Source: Opitutaceae bacterium
Lineage (GTDB): Bacteria > Verrucomicrobiota > Verrucomicrobiia > Opitutales > Opitutaceae
Assembly: GCA_019455245.1 (NCBI GenBank)
Contig: JACFMR010000004.1
Location: 62,001-126,000, forward strand
DNA length: 64,000 nt
Direction of reading: 5' to 3'
A program made the translations under genes and the position numbers. The number at the start of each line of letters is the position of its first letter. Positions within the stretch are counted from its first letter, which is position 1. The notes under the pieces are model-generated. The model saw only the letters and a program-made list of their open reading frames with translations. It ran no database searches and was not told where the DNA came from. This document shows positions 8,181-17,690 of this stretch, piece by piece.

Positions 8181-8816
8181 ATGGAAACGCTCAAGATGCT
8201 GGGCAAGACGCTGGTCGCGTCACCCGCGCGCCAGGAGGAGGCGGACTCCGACTGGGCCATCGTGCAGCGTGTCCAGCAGGGGGATGTCGCATCGTTTGAC
8301 CAACTCATCCTCAAGTATCGGGAACGTGTGTTCGGCGTGATCTACAACATGACCTCCAATCGGGAGGATGCCGCCGACCTCACGCAGGACGCCTTCATCA
8401 AGGCTTTCCAGTCCATCAACCGCTTCCAAGGCCAGTCCTCATTCTTTACCTGGCTCTACCGCATCGCCATCAATTCCACCCTCACGCACCTGCGAAAAAA
8501 CCGCCTCCGGACGTTCTTCAGTCTCGAGAAGGTGGATGAAAACGATCGCCAGTCGGCTGAAGTCATTGAAGCCCTGACAGATACGGCCGGGGCCGAACGC
8601 GACACCTTTGTGCGGGAACTTCAGGAAAGATTGAACGAGGCACTGCAAAAATTGTCTATCAAGCATAGAACCGTGGTAACTTTGTTCGAAATAGATGGCC
8701 TTAGCCATCAAGAGATTGCCGAAATCATGAAGTGTTCGGTGGGCACCGTGCGCTCGCGTTTGCATTACGCGAAGCAGCTGCTCCAAGCCGAACTGCAACC
8801 GTATATCCGCCAATGA
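8181..8816 (+). CDS. ECF RNA polymerase sigma factor (RpoE-like)
   Basis: 211 aa from the ATG at 8181; an in-frame GTG at 8151 would add ten residues. Region 2 is seen as 'DAADLTQDAFIKAFQSINRF' with 'SFFTWLYRIAIN', and region 4 as 'LSHQEIAEIMKCSVGTVRSR', the DNA-binding helix-turn-helix for -35 recognition. A linker of about 45 residues joins them, as in group 4 sigma factors. The stop overlaps the start of the following membrane-anchored gene (ATGA), the usual sigma/anti-sigma arrangement. The signal sensed is not apparent. Confidence 0.92.
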   Translation: METLKMLGKTLVASPARQEEADSDWAIVQRVQQGDVASFDQLILKYRERVFGVIYNMTSNREDAADLTQDAFIKAFQSINRFQGQSSFFTWLYRIAINSTLTHLRKNRLRTFFSLEKVDENDRQSAEVIEALTDTAGAERDTFVRELQERLNEALQKLSIKHRTVVTLFEIDGLSHQEIAEIMKCSVGTVRSRLHYAKQLLQAELQPYIRQ

Positions 8817-9649
8817 ACCGCGATCGCACTCCACCCCAAGTGACCGTCGAACAGCTGCTCCGACTCAAGCGCACCGAGCGTCCCGCGCCGGAATTCTGGC
8901 AGCAGTTTGACCGCGCCATGCGGGTCAAGCAACTTGCGGCCATCGTTGAGCCCCGCCTGTGGTGGGCGCCGTTCATCCGCATCGGCACCAAGGTCGCGCG
9001 TTACCAGCTGCCGGTCGGCGCCACGGCGATTCTCGCCCTGACTTTTGTCACCGTCCGCGAATATCAACTGCCGGAGCCGGATGTTACCTACCGTCCGCCG
9101 GTGGCAGAAATGAAGATCGACACGATGCCCGGTCCGGCGGTGACGGCCTCACTGCCCGCGCCAACGCATTCGGCTGAGGCCGCACTGGATGATACGGCAG
9201 CGCCGGACACGGCGATCACCGTCCACCAGGCCCCTTCGACCGGCACCGGGTTGCAGTCCGCGCCAACGGTTGCATCCCGCGCCAACCCCGTCCGCATTGA
9301 AGATTCGCCCGCGGCCCGGGCGATTGCGGCCAATCTCGCGGCCGTCAAGGCCAGCACACCCGAACTGGTGCCGATGATTGAGCGGGTGCCCGGGATGGAA
9401 GATTTCATCCATCCGACGGTACGCAACCCGGCGGTGGTCGATCCGCTGGCCCGCGTTCAAGGTCCGAGCGAAAGCCGGCGCACGGCCCGTCTGCTCGCGA
9501 GCGCGCTGCCATCCGCCCAGTTCGCCGCGGCCGAAGCCGCCGACACGGTTTCCACCGATCGCTTTGAACGCCGTTTCAACGAGGACCGTCTTTACGACAA
9601 CATCAGCCGGTTCGGCGTGAAGGCCGACCGCGTGGCGTTCAAGTTCTGA
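8813..9649 (+). CDS. putative anti-sigma partner, single-pass membrane protein
   Basis: 278 aa beginning in the ATGA overlap with the ECF sigma gene. The N-terminal 60 residues are polar and helical ('TVEQLLRLKRTERPAPEFWQ'), placing them in the cytoplasm. One hydrophobic segment ('VGATAILALTFVTV', about residues 65-80) follows, then a long low-complexity Pro/Ala/Thr/Val periplasmic region. No zinc-binding HxxxCxxC anti-sigma motif is present, so it is not a ZAS protein. Function as the sigma's anti-sigma or regulator is inferred from translational coupling and topology only. A strong terminator follows. Confidence 0.6.
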   Translation: MNRDRTPPQVTVEQLLRLKRTERPAPEFWQQFDRAMRVKQLAAIVEPRLWWAPFIRIGTKVARYQLPVGATAILALTFVTVREYQLPEPDVTYRPPVAEMKIDTMPGPAVTASLPAPTHSAEAALDDTAAPDTAITVHQAPSTGTGLQSAPTVASRANPVRIEDSPAARAIAANLAAVKASTPELVPMIERVPGMEDFIHPTVRNPAVVDPLARVQGPSESRRTARLLASALPSAQFAAAEAADTVSTDRFERRFNEDRLYDNISRFGVKADRVAFKF

Positions 9650-9673
9650 CCCGGTTCTGGGTGCTCCTTTTCC

Positions 9674-9708
9674 GGCCCCGCCATGATACGGCGGGGCCTT
9701 TGCTTTTT
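9674..9708 (+). terminator. intrinsic terminator of the sigma/anti-sigma operon
   Basis: Nine-base-pair perfect stem GGCCCCGCC / GGCGGGGCC with a 7-nt loop and a T-rich tail (TTTGCTTTTT), 24 bp after the stop codon. Confidence 0.85.
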
Positions 9709-9733
9709 CCGCGGATGGTCCTAACCTGCAACC

Positions 9734-11113
9734 ATGCGCACTGAAAAAGATTCCATGGGCGAAATGACGGTGCCGGATGATGCACTGTGGGGCGCCTCCA
9801 CCCAACGTGCGGTGGTGAACTTTCCCATTAGCGGCCGGCCGATGCCACCGGGCTTCATCCGCGGTTTGGGCCTGGTCAAGGCCGTGGCCGCGCGGGTCAA
9901 TGCGGACCTCGGCCGGTTGCCTGCCGAAAAAAGCCGATTCATCCAACAGGCCGCCCGGGAAATCGCGAACGGGCGGCATTCGGGGCATTTTCCCGTTGAT
10001 GTGTTTCAGACCGGTTCGGGCACCTCGACCAATATGAACGCGAACGAGGTCATCGCCCGGCGGGCCGCGCAGTTGGCCGGCGAAGCCGGCGTCGTTCATC
10101 CCAACGACGACGTCAACCTCGGGCAGTCCTCCAACGACATCATCCCAACCGTGCTGCACGTCAGTGTGGCCTTGGCTTTGCGTGACGACCTCAAGCCCGC
10201 GTTGCTGCAATTGCACGAGGCGCTGGCCGCGAAAAGCGTGGCCTTCGACCGCATCGTGAAGATTGGCCGCACCCATTTGATGGACGCCACGCCGCTGACG
10301 CTCGGCCAGGAATTCTCCGGTTATGCGGCGCAGGTGAAAAAAGCCGTCGCGCGGGCGGACCGGGCCATTGCCGCATTGCATGAGCTGGCGATTGGCGGCA
10401 CGGCGGTGGGCACCGGCATCAACGGTCATCCGGCGTTTGCCGCCCGGGTATGCGCGGTGCTGGCGCAAGAGACCGGCATCCCTTTCCGCGAAGCCGACAA
10501 TCATTTTGAGGCGCAGGCCGCGCGCGACGATGCGGTGGAAGTCGCCGGGTTGCTGGCCGCCATTGCGGCCGGCCTGACGAAGATCGCGAATGACATCCGC
10601 CTGCTCGGTTCCGGTCCGCGGGCGGGATTGGCGGAGCTGAAATTGCCGGCCACGCAACCGGGATCCTCGATCATGCCGGGCAAGGTGAATCCGGTGATGA
10701 GCGAGATGTTGGTGCAGGTCTGTCTTTATGTGCAGGGATTGACGCACACTGTCACGGCCTGCGGACGCGACGGACACTTCGAGCTCAATGTCACACTGCC
10801 GTTGCTTGCACATTGTCTGCACGAATCCGTGCACTGTCTCGCCAGTGGCGCCCGGGTTTTTGCGGAAAAATGTATCGCGGGCCTGGAAGCGGACGAAGCG
10901 CGCTGCCGCGAACTGATGGAGCGTTCTCTGATGCTCGTCACCGCGCTCAATCCGCACATCGGTTACGATGCCGCGGCCGCGGTGGCGAAGGAGGCCCTGG
11001 CCACGGGTCGATCATTACGTGAAGTTGTGCTTGCGAGAAAACTGATGGATGCCGCGACGCTGGATCGGGCGCTCGAGCCGCTTGCCATGACCCGCCCCGG
11101 TGAAAACGGGTAA
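9734..11113 (+). CDS. fumC: class II fumarate hydratase
   Basis: 459 aa cytoplasmic homotetrameric lyase converting fumarate and malate in the TCA cycle, oxygen-stable. The lyase signature 'GSSIMPGKVNPVMSEM' sits near residue 315. 'GSGTSTNMNANEVIA' (about residue 95) and 'HPNDDVNLGQSSNDIIP' (about residue 122) are characteristic of FumC rather than aspartase or argininosuccinate lyase. Length equals the family norm. The window also encodes an oxygen-sensitive class I fumarase just downstream on the other strand. Confidence 0.95.
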   Translation: MRTEKDSMGEMTVPDDALWGASTQRAVVNFPISGRPMPPGFIRGLGLVKAVAARVNADLGRLPAEKSRFIQQAAREIANGRHSGHFPVDVFQTGSGTSTNMNANEVIARRAAQLAGEAGVVHPNDDVNLGQSSNDIIPTVLHVSVALALRDDLKPALLQLHEALAAKSVAFDRIVKIGRTHLMDATPLTLGQEFSGYAAQVKKAVARADRAIAALHELAIGGTAVGTGINGHPAFAARVCAVLAQETGIPFREADNHFEAQAARDDAVEVAGLLAAIAAGLTKIANDIRLLGSGPRAGLAELKLPATQPGSSIMPGKVNPVMSEMLVQVCLYVQGLTHTVTACGRDGHFELNVTLPLLAHCLHESVHCLASGARVFAEKCIAGLEADEARCRELMERSLMLVTALNPHIGYDAAAAVAKEALATGRSLREVVLARKLMDAATLDRALEPLAMTRPGENG

Positions 11114-11184
11114 TTTGGCTCGGAGCGCGGTCCGCCGGCCTGCAAACTGTCGATCAGGCGGGCGGGCCGCCCGCGCTCCCACCC

Positions 11185-11598
11185 ATGTACCAACAGACAC
11201 TTTCCATCCGCACACCCGGTCCCGGCTTGCACGAGATCACCGCTGAGGTGGCGGCCGTGCTGGCGGCAAGCCGGCTGCGCCAAGGCCTCGTGCATGTGTT
11301 CTGCCGGCACACCAGTTGCAGCCTGGTGATCATGGAGAACGCCGATCCCTCGGCGCGCCGCGATCTCGAGGCCTGGTTCGACCGCCTGGTGGCGGAGGGG
11401 GATCCGCATTTTACCCACACCCTCGAAGGTCCGGATGACATGCCGAGTCACATCAAGATGACGCTCACGCGCACGAGCGAGACGGTGCCCTTCGATGAAG
11501 GCCGGCTGCACCTGGGCACCTGGCAGGGCATCTTTCTCTGGGAACACCGGCGCGCTCCGCACACCCGCCGGATCATTGTGACGGTGACGGGAATGTAG
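11185..11598 (+). CDS. YjbQ family protein (secondary thiamine-phosphate synthase fold)
   Basis: 137 aa, full family length. The conserved core 'HVFCRHTSCSLVIMENADPS' (about residues 36-55) and the C-terminal 'GTWQGIFLWEHR' (about residue 111) with clustered His/Glu define the UPF0047/YjbQ fold. Family members rescue thiamine-phosphate synthesis weakly; the physiological role is uncertain. Stand-alone gene, 71 bp after fumC and convergent with the class I fumarase. Mild GC dyads occur in the upstream gap. Confidence 0.88.
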   Translation: MYQQTLSIRTPGPGLHEITAEVAAVLAASRLRQGLVHVFCRHTSCSLVIMENADPSARRDLEAWFDRLVAEGDPHFTHTLEGPDDMPSHIKMTLTRTSETVPFDEGRLHLGTWQGIFLWEHRRAPHTRRIIVTVTGM

Positions 11599-11665
11599 GT
11601 GCGCGCCTGTGGTTACATCGTTGAGTGGGAGTCCGAATCTCGCCTCGCATAAGGCCCAGGCCAAA

Positions 11666-11687
11666 GGCGGGGATCGGAATCCCCGCC
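11666..11687. terminator. bidirectional hairpin between yjbQ and class I fumarase
   Basis: Perfect 9-bp stem GGCGGGGAT / ATCCCCGCC with a 4-nt CGGA loop, lying between two convergent genes. On the minus strand it is followed by TTTGG. The T tract is short, so it may attenuate rather than fully terminate. Confidence 0.6.
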
Positions 11688-11697
11688 CGACTTGACA

Positions 11698-13341
11698 TCA
11701 CTGCTTGGTGGGCAGGCAGGCGCCGCAGCCGTTGACGAAGAAGTCGTTGCCCTTGTCGTCCACGAGGATGAACGCGGGGAAATCCTCCACCTCGATCCGC
11801 CAGATAGCTTCCATGCCGAGTTCGGGATATTCCAGAACCTCGACCTTGCGGATGTTTTCCTTGGCGAGGATCGCTGCGGGACCGCCGATGCTGCCGAGGT
11901 AGAAACCGCCGTGGGTCTTGCAAGCCTGGGTGACCTGCGCGCTGCGGTTGCCCTTGGCGATCATGACCATCGAGCCGCCTTGGGCTTGGAAGAGATCGAC
12001 GTAGCTGTCCATGCGGCCGGCCGTGGTGGGACCGAAGCTGCCCGAGGCGTAACCCTTGGGCGTCTTGGCCGGGCCGGCGTAGTACACGGGGTGATCCTTG
12101 AGGTATTGCGGGAGACCCTGGCCGGCATCGATGCGCTCCTTGAGCTTGGCGTGCGCGATGTCGCGCGCGACGATCATCGGTCCGCTCAACAACACCCGCG
12201 TCGTGACCGGATGTTTGGTCAATTCGGCGCGGATCTGCGCCATCGGTTGGTTGAGGTCGATGCGCACGACGTGGTCGGTCTTCAACGTGCGCTCGGCCTC
12301 GGGGATGAAGCGGCCGGGATTGGTTTCCATCTGCTCCAGGAAAATACCGTCCTTGGTGATCTTGGCCTTGATGTTGCGGTCGGCGCTGCAGGAGACGCCG
12401 AGGCCGACGGGGCACGAGGCGCCGTGGCGCGGCAGGCGCACGATGCGCACGTCGAGTGCGAAATACTTGCCGCCGAACTGCGCGCCGATGCCGGTTCGCT
12501 GCGCCCATTGCAGGACCTTCTGCTCCATCTCCAGGTCGCGGAAGGCGCGGCCGTGTTCGTTGCCGCTGGTGGGCAGAGAATCGTAGTATTTCGTCGAAGC
12601 GAGTTTGACCGTCTTGAGACAGGTCTCGGCACTGGTGCCGCCGATGACGAAGGTCAGGTGGTAGGGCGGGCAGGCGGCCGTGCCGAGTGAACTCATCTTT
12701 TCGATGATGAATTTCTCCAGACTCTTGGGATTCAGCAGCGCCTTTGTTTCCTGATAAAGATAGGTCTTGTTTGCCGAGCCGCCGCCCTTGGCGACGAAGA
12801 GGAACTTATATTCCGCGCCCTCGGTGGCATAGAGATCGATCTGCGCCGGCAGGTTGGTGCCCGTGTTGGTCTCCTTCCACATGTCGAGCGGCGCGGTCTG
12901 TGAATACCGGAGATTCTCGGTGGTGTAGCATTCGTAAACGCCCCGGCTCAGCCACTCCGCGTCGTTGGCGCCGGTCCAGACCTGCTGGCCTTTCTTGCCC
13001 ATGATGATCGCGGTGCCGGTATCCTGACAAAAGGGCAGGATGCCCTGGGCGGAGATCTCCGCGTTTTTCAACAGGGTCAGCGCGACATAGCGGTCGTTGG
13101 CACTGGCCTCCGGGTCAGACAAGATCGCGGCAACCTGCTTCAGGTGCTGGGGGCGCAGCATGAATGAACAGTCGTGAAAGGCCTGCCGGGCGAGAAAAGC
13201 CAGAGCCTCCGGAGTCACCTTGAGAATCTCCTTGCCCTCGAAGGTGGCGGTGGTGACGCCCTCGCGGGAGAGCAGTCGGTATTCCGTGTCGTCTCCGCCG
13301 AGCGGAAACGTGTCCTGATAATGGAATGCGGGTGCGGCCAT
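11698..13341 (-). CDS. fumA: class I (Fe-S) fumarate hydratase
   Basis: 547 aa from the ATG at 13341; the frame stays open upstream but homology-like sequence starts at '[16 protein letters not shown]'. Class I fumarases use an oxygen-labile [4Fe-4S] cluster whose three ligand cysteines are visible in '[10 protein letters not shown]' (about residue 110), '[10 protein letters not shown]' (about residue 230) and '[18 protein letters not shown]'. N-terminal alpha and C-terminal beta parts are fused in one chain, as in E. coli FumA/FumB. Reaction: fumarate to L-malate, TCA cycle or reductive fermentative branch. The neighbouring fumC suggests switching between oxic and anoxic conditions. Confidence 0.93.
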   Translation of the reverse strand: MAAPAFHYQDTFPLGGDDTEYRLLSREGVTTATFEGKEILKVTPEALAFLARQAFHDCSFMLRPQHLKQVAAILSDPEASANDRYVALTLLKNAEISAQGILPFCQDTGTAIIMGKKGQQVWTGANDAEWLSRGVYECYTTENLRYSQTAPLDMWKETNTGTNLPAQIDLYATEGAEYKFLFVAKGGGSANKTYLYQETKALLNPKSLEKFIIEKMSSLGTAACPPYHLTFVIGGTSAETCLKTVKLASTKYYDSLPTSGNEHGRAFRDLEMEQKVLQWAQRTGIGAQFGGKYFALDVRIVRLPRHGASCPVGLGVSCSADRNIKAKITKDGIFLEQMETNPGRFIPEAERTLKTDHVVRIDLNQPMAQIRAELTKHPVTTRVLLSGPMIVARDIAHAKLKERIDAGQGLPQYLKDHPVYYAGPAKTPKGYASGSFGPTTAGRMDSYVDLFQAQGGSMVMIAKGNRSAQVTQACKTHGGFYLGSIGGPAAILAKENIRKVEVLEYPELGMEAIWRIEVEDFPAFILVDDKGNDFFVNGCGACLPTKQ

Positions 13342-13376
13342 GGTAAAAGTCAGGTTGGGCCGGGCGGACGGGAAGT

Positions 13377-14636
13377 TCAACCCGTGACGGCGGCAAGCAT
13401 CCGGCGTACCGTGTCGTGAAACCGGTCGAGGTCCTGCGGTGTGACGGGGTCGCCGGTGTTCCGGTTCCACCCGTGCGGACCGGGCCATTCGCCCTGTTGC
13501 AGGAAACGGTCGATCATGCCCGGCATGCCGGCGATGTTGATGTAATCCTTCTGCTCCTTCTCGTCGCGCACCCGGGTGATTTTTTCCGCCGGGAACGGCG
13601 CGATGTGCCCGCTGGAGACGTGGGCGAGATCGTTGAGGATCACGAACGGGCGCGAATCGACGAGGGTGGTGGCGGGACGTTCGGTTTCGCCGCGGAAATA
13701 GCGGTAATAGGCGAGGTGGTTTTCGGTGACGCCGTCGAACGGTCCCAGGTCGATGTGCTCGACGCGTCCGTCGCGCCAGCGCACCTCGGCGTGCCGTCCG
13801 ACGATGTAGTGGATTTCGGCGCGCTCACAATGGACGGTCTCGGCATGGGTGGTCTGGCCGGCACAGGCGTGGGTGACGGCGAACCGCATCGTGACCCCCG
13901 TGGTGGTGCCGGCCTCGACAAAGAAGGTGTCGGCACCCTCGATGGCGTGCGCGCGATAGAGTTCGGCCCGCACGGTCGCGAGCTGAGCCCAGGACGACAA
14001 CTCCGGTCCGCCGAGCCAGAACAGCAGGTTGTGGACAAAGTGCGCGTTGGCGTTGCCCAGGCACGAGTCGAGCACCACGCGGTCGTCCATCATGAGCCGG
14101 CCGGCCCAGGTGTTGCGTTTGAAATAATCGGCGGGGCGGGGCCAGTGCGCCATGAGTGTCGCCCCGGTGACGGCGCCGAATTCGCCGGCGAGCAGGCGCT
14201 CCTTGAGGGCGAGCCGCGGCTTTTCCACGATGAAGTTGAACGCGACCAGGGCCGCGTGCCGGCCGGCCCGATCGCGCCGGATCATTTCCTCGAGTTCGAG
14301 ATGGTCGAGGGTGGGCGGCTTTTCCAAATAGACGGCCAGCCCGCGTTCGACGCAGGCCTGGTGCATCTCGTTGTGCAGGTTGATGGGCGTGGGCACCACC
14401 ACGATGTCGAGGTCGCGCCGGCAGGCGTCGAGCATCTGCCGGTAGTCCGCGAAGATGCTCACGCCCCGGTCGGCCAGCCGCCATTTTTGTTGCTCGATGC
14501 TGAAGGCCGTGGGCTGCGGGTCGCAGGTGCAGACGAGCTTGGCGAGCCCGCGCTCCTCCAGCCGCGCCACGGTGTTGTGATGCCAGGCGGCGAAGCCCCC
14601 CATCCCGATGATGCCGATGCGGATGGGAGTGCTCAC
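13377..14636 (-). CDS. Gfo/Idh/MocA family oxidoreductase
   Basis: 419 aa NAD(P)-dependent dehydrogenase. Rossmann motif '[15 protein letters not shown]' lies at residues 7-21, and the family hallmark '[13 protein letters not shown]' near residue 105 supplies the catalytic Lys. Downstream come the substrate-domain beta sheet and '[24 protein letters not shown]', placing an Asp and a His in the usual catalytic region. Start overlaps the stop of the upstream KdsD-type isomerase by 4 bp, so the two are co-transcribed. Substrate is not identifiable; coupling to a sugar-phosphate isomerase suggests sugar or polyol metabolism. Confidence 0.85.
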   Translation of the reverse strand: MSTPIRIGIIGMGGFAAWHHNTVARLEERGLAKLVCTCDPQPTAFSIEQQKWRLADRGVSIFADYRQMLDACRRDLDIVVVPTPINLHNEMHQACVERGLAVYLEKPPTLDHLELEEMIRRDRAGRHAALVAFNFIVEKPRLALKERLLAGEFGAVTGATLMAHWPRPADYFKRNTWAGRLMMDDRVVLDSCLGNANAHFVHNLLFWLGGPELSSWAQLATVRAELYRAHAIEGADTFFVEAGTTTGVTMRFAVTHACAGQTTHAETVHCERAEIHYIVGRHAEVRWRDGRVEHIDLGPFDGVTENHLAYYRYFRGETERPATTLVDSRPFVILNDLAHVSSGHIAPFPAEKITRVRDEKEQKDYINIAGMPGMIDRFLQQGEWPGPHGWNRNTGDPVTPQDLDRFHDTVRRMLAAVTG

Positions 14637-15619
14637 ACGATTTTGAGTTTGGGCAGGTCCTGGCCGTCGACCAAGCCGACGGGTTTCCCGCGGGCATCCA
14701 CGACGATGAGGTCGTCGATCTTGTGGGCTTCGAAAAGGTTGAACGCCTCGATGCCGAGGGCGTTGTCACGGATGATCTTGGGCTGACGCGTCATGAATCG
14801 GGCTACGGGTTGTTGCAGGAAATCGGCGCCGCTCAGGGCGCTGCGGCGAAAGTCGCCGTCGGTGAAAATGCCGGCGAGTTTGCCGGAGCGGGGATGCACG
14901 AGGGCCACGCTGCCGCTCTTGGCCCTGGTCATGGCCATGATCGCCTCCTGCGTGGTGCAGGTGTCGGGCATGATCGGCAGGCGCTCGCCGGTGCGCATGA
15001 AGTCGCGGACCTTGAGCAGCATCGCGCCGATGTTGCCGGCCGGGTGATAACGGGCGAAGTCGTCGCGGGTGACGCCGCGGGCCCTGAGCAGGACCATCGC
15101 CAGGGCGTCGCCCAATGCGAGGGCGGCGGTCGTGCTGGCGGTGGGCGCAAGGGCGAGCGGGCAGGCTTCGCGCGGCACGCGGTAGAACAGGTGAAAATCG
15201 GCGTTCTTCGCCAGATCGGAGCCGGGTTGCCGGGTCAACGCCACCAGCCGCACGCCCATGCGCTTGAGCACGGGGATGAGCTTGAGCACCTCCTCGCTCT
15301 GACCGCTGTTGCTCAACAGGATCGCGAGGTCGCCCTGGCTGCAAAGTCCGAGGTCGCCATGCAGCGCCTGGGTGGCGTCCAGAAAACAGGAGGTCGCCCC
15401 GGTGCTGTTGAACGTGCCGGCCAATTTTTGGCCGATGTGGGCGGATTTGCCGACGCCGCTGAAGATGAGTTTGCCTCCCGCCGCGATCGTGTCGGCCACG
15501 GCATTGGCCGTGGTCACAAACTCCGGTCCCAGTCCCCGGGCCGTCGCCGCCAAGGCCTCGCCCTCAATGCGGATGCACGCGCGTGCATGGGTGAGGACGG
15601 ATTTGGCTGGGAGTGGCAT
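14633..15619 (-). CDS. kdsD: KpsF/GutQ-type arabinose-5-phosphate isomerase
   Basis: 328 aa with an N-terminal SIS domain ('GKLIFSGVGKSAHIGQKLAG', about residues 48-67, then 'LGLCSQGDLAILLSNSGQSEE') and two C-terminal CBS domains (about residues 205-325, 'FMRTGERLPIMPDTCTTQEA' and 'FMTRQPKIIRDNALGIEAF'). This architecture and length match KdsD/KpsF, which converts ribulose-5-phosphate to arabinose-5-phosphate, the first step to KDO for lipopolysaccharide. First gene of a two-gene operon with the Gfo/Idh dehydrogenase. Divergent from the LysM lipoprotein gene. Confidence 0.88.
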   Translation of the reverse strand: MPLPAKSVLTHARACIRIEGEALAATARGLGPEFVTTANAVADTIAAGGKLIFSGVGKSAHIGQKLAGTFNSTGATSCFLDATQALHGDLGLCSQGDLAILLSNSGQSEEVLKLIPVLKRMGVRLVALTRQPGSDLAKNADFHLFYRVPREACPLALAPTASTTAALALGDALAMVLLRARGVTRDDFARYHPAGNIGAMLLKVRDFMRTGERLPIMPDTCTTQEAIMAMTRAKSGSVALVHPRSGKLAGIFTDGDFRRSALSGADFLQQPVARFMTRQPKIIRDNALGIEAFNLFEAHKIDDLIVVDARGKPVGLVDGQDLPKLKIV

Positions 15620-15694
15620 TTAGAGTTTGTGTCGTGTGAACAGGTGGCGGAATTTACGCCCAACTTTTGCCCATTCAAACCCTTTCCCGCTGCG

Positions 15695-16525
15695 ATGCCA
15701 TCCCGTTTGCAAGTTTTCGGACTGATCGCACTGGTCGCCCTGGCGGTGTTGGCCGGTTGTGAGCGGCCGGCCGGTCGTCCGCAGACGGCCGAGATTGACG
15801 AACCCGACTACCGGCTGGGCCAGCGTCTGATCAAGCAGGGGCGCACCCAGGAGGCGCTGGCCGCCTACCTGCGCGTGATCGATCAGCGGGGTGACACCGC
15901 GCCGGAATCTCACTTGGAGTCCGGCATTATCTACCTGCAGCACATCAAGGACCCAATCGCGGCCATTTATCATTTTCGCAAATACCTTGAACGTCAGCCC
16001 AACTCACCGCAATCGCCGCAGGTGCGCGGGCTGGTGGAGAGCGCCAAGCGCGAATTTGCCCGCACCCTGCCGGCCAACCCGCTCGAAAGCCAGTCCGACC
16101 GGTTGAACATGCTCGACCAGATCGAACGGTTGCAGCGGGAAAACGAACAGCTCCGCGGCGAGCTGGCCCTGGCGCGGGGAGGCGCGGCGGCCCCGTCGGT
16201 GAACCGCATGCGCGTGCCGACGGAAGCATCGCCCGGGACGCCGGAACGCGGCGTGCCGGAGCCGGTGTCCCCGATCAGCCTGGCGCCGCTGACCACGGAG
16301 GTGGCGGTCACCGAGCCGACGAACCGGCCGCCGGTGCCGGCGGCCACCCCGACGCCCGCCGCGGGCATGCGGCGGCATGTGGTGGTGAAGGGCGACACGC
16401 TTTTCAGCCTGGCGCAGCGCTACTACAACAACCGTTCGCGTTGGCGCGACATCTACGCGGCCAACCGCGACCAGCTGCCCAACGAAAACTCATTGCAGAT
16501 CGGCATGGAACTGAAGATTCCGTGA
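15695..16525 (+). CDS. LysM and TPR-like lipoprotein
   Basis: 276 aa. Signal peptide of a lipoprotein with lipobox 'VLAGC' (Cys at about residue 22). Next comes a helical TPR-like region ('LGQRLIKQGRTQEALAAYLR', about 41-100), a short coiled-coil stretch ('DQIERLQRENEQLRGELA', about 145-162), a Pro/Thr linker, and a C-terminal LysM domain ('HVVVKGDTLFSLAQRYY' to the end). LysM binds peptidoglycan, so the protein probably tethers the envelope and may organise division or cell-wall proteins. The frame is open far upstream, but the lipobox fixes the start at 15695. The next gene begins 3 bp after its stop. Confidence 0.85.
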   Translation: MPSRLQVFGLIALVALAVLAGCERPAGRPQTAEIDEPDYRLGQRLIKQGRTQEALAAYLRVIDQRGDTAPESHLESGIIYLQHIKDPIAAIYHFRKYLERQPNSPQSPQVRGLVESAKREFARTLPANPLESQSDRLNMLDQIERLQRENEQLRGELALARGGAAAPSVNRMRVPTEASPGTPERGVPEPVSPISLAPLTTEVAVTEPTNRPPVPAATPTPAAGMRRHVVVKGDTLFSLAQRYYNNRSRWRDIYAANRDQLPNENSLQIGMELKIP

Positions 16526-16528
16526 TCC

Positions 16529-17680
16529 ATGCCCGCGACCTCCCGCCGCACCGCCGTCTTCACCGAATCCGTGATCCGCGAAATGTCGCGGGTGGCGGCG
16601 CGGCACGGGGCCATCAACCTCGCGCAGGGGTTCCCCGACTGGGATCCGCCGGCGGCCTTGCTGCAGGCCGCGCATGAGGCGATCGACGACTCGCGGCACC
16701 AATACGCGGTTACCTGGGGTTCATCGGAGTTGCGCGAGGCGCTCGCGGCCAAGCTGACCCGGTTCACCGGTCTGCCGGTCGACCCCGAGCGGGAACTCGT
16801 CGTCACCTGCGGCGCCACCGAGGCGATGATGGTGGCGATGATGACCGTGTGCGATCCCGACGACCGGGTGGGCCTGTTTTCGCCTTTCTACGAAAACTAC
16901 AACGCCGATGCGATCCTCGCCGGCGCGCAGACCGTACACGTGCCGCTGCATCCGCCGCATTACCGCTTTGATCCGGCGGAATTGCGGCGCGCGTTTGCGG
17001 GCGGACTCAAGGCTTTCGTGCTGTGCAATCCTTCGAATCCCTGCGGGCGGGTTTTCACGCCGGAGGAGTTGGCGCAGATCGCGGCGTTGGCCGAGGAGTT
17101 CGATGTCTTCGTGCTGACCGACGAGGTTTACGAACACATCGTCTTTCCACCCCACCGCCACACGTACTTTTGCACGCTGCCGGGCATGGCGCGGCGCACG
17201 CTGATGTGTTCCTCGCTTTCGAAGACCTTTGCCATCACCGGCTGGCGGCTGGGCTATGTGCATGCGGCACCCGAAATCATCGCGCAGGCGCGCAAGGTGC
17301 ACGACTTCCTGACCGTCGGGGCGGCGGCCCCGCTGCAACACGCGGTGGTGACGGCCTTGCGTTTTCCGCCGGAATACTACGCCGGGTTGGCGACGGAATA
17401 TACGGCGTCGCGCGACGTGTTGCTGGGGTATCTCGATCAAACCGGCCTGCCCTATGCCCGGCCCGAGGGAGCGTATTTCGTGATGGTCGACATTTCGCGC
17501 TTCGGCCACGCGAGCGACGTGGATTTTGCGCACTGGATGACGCGCGAGATCGGCGTGGCGCCGGTGCCGGGCTCGAGTTTCTTCGCGCATCCTGAACACC
17601 GCTACGTGCGGCTGAATTTCGCCAAGCGCCCCGCGACTTTGCATGCCGCCGGCGAACGGCTGCTGCGGCTGCGCGGCTGA
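16529..17680 (+). CDS. PLP-dependent class I/II aminotransferase
   Basis: 383 aa fold-type I aminotransferase. The PLP Schiff-base Lys lies in 'SSLSKTFAITGWRLGYVHA' (about residue 233), the substrate-carboxylate Arg in 'RYVRLNFAK' near the C-terminus, and the N-terminal 'NLAQGFPDWDPP' matches the methionine/kynurenine aminotransferase (YbdL-like) branch. The exact amino donor is not decidable. It starts 3 bp after the LysM lipoprotein, so probably shares its transcript, and it converges with the PH-domain gene 10 bp away. Confidence 0.9.
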   Translation: MPATSRRTAVFTESVIREMSRVAARHGAINLAQGFPDWDPPAALLQAAHEAIDDSRHQYAVTWGSSELREALAAKLTRFTGLPVDPERELVVTCGATEAMMVAMMTVCDPDDRVGLFSPFYENYNADAILAGAQTVHVPLHPPHYRFDPAELRRAFAGGLKAFVLCNPSNPCGRVFTPEELAQIAALAEEFDVFVLTDEVYEHIVFPPHRHTYFCTLPGMARRTLMCSSLSKTFAITGWRLGYVHAAPEIIAQARKVHDFLTVGAAAPLQHAVVTALRFPPEYYAGLATEYTASRDVLLGYLDQTGLPYARPEGAYFVMVDISRFGHASDVDFAHWMTREIGVAPVPGSSFFAHPEHRYVRLNFAKRPATLHAAGERLLRLRG

Positions 17681-17690
17681 TTGCTGAGGA

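Noticed and set aside
9149..10957. Open frame of about 600 codons opposite fumC and the anti-sigma gene
   Set aside because: Spans two real genes on the other strand, composition is Arg/His/Gly-rich with no recognisable motif.
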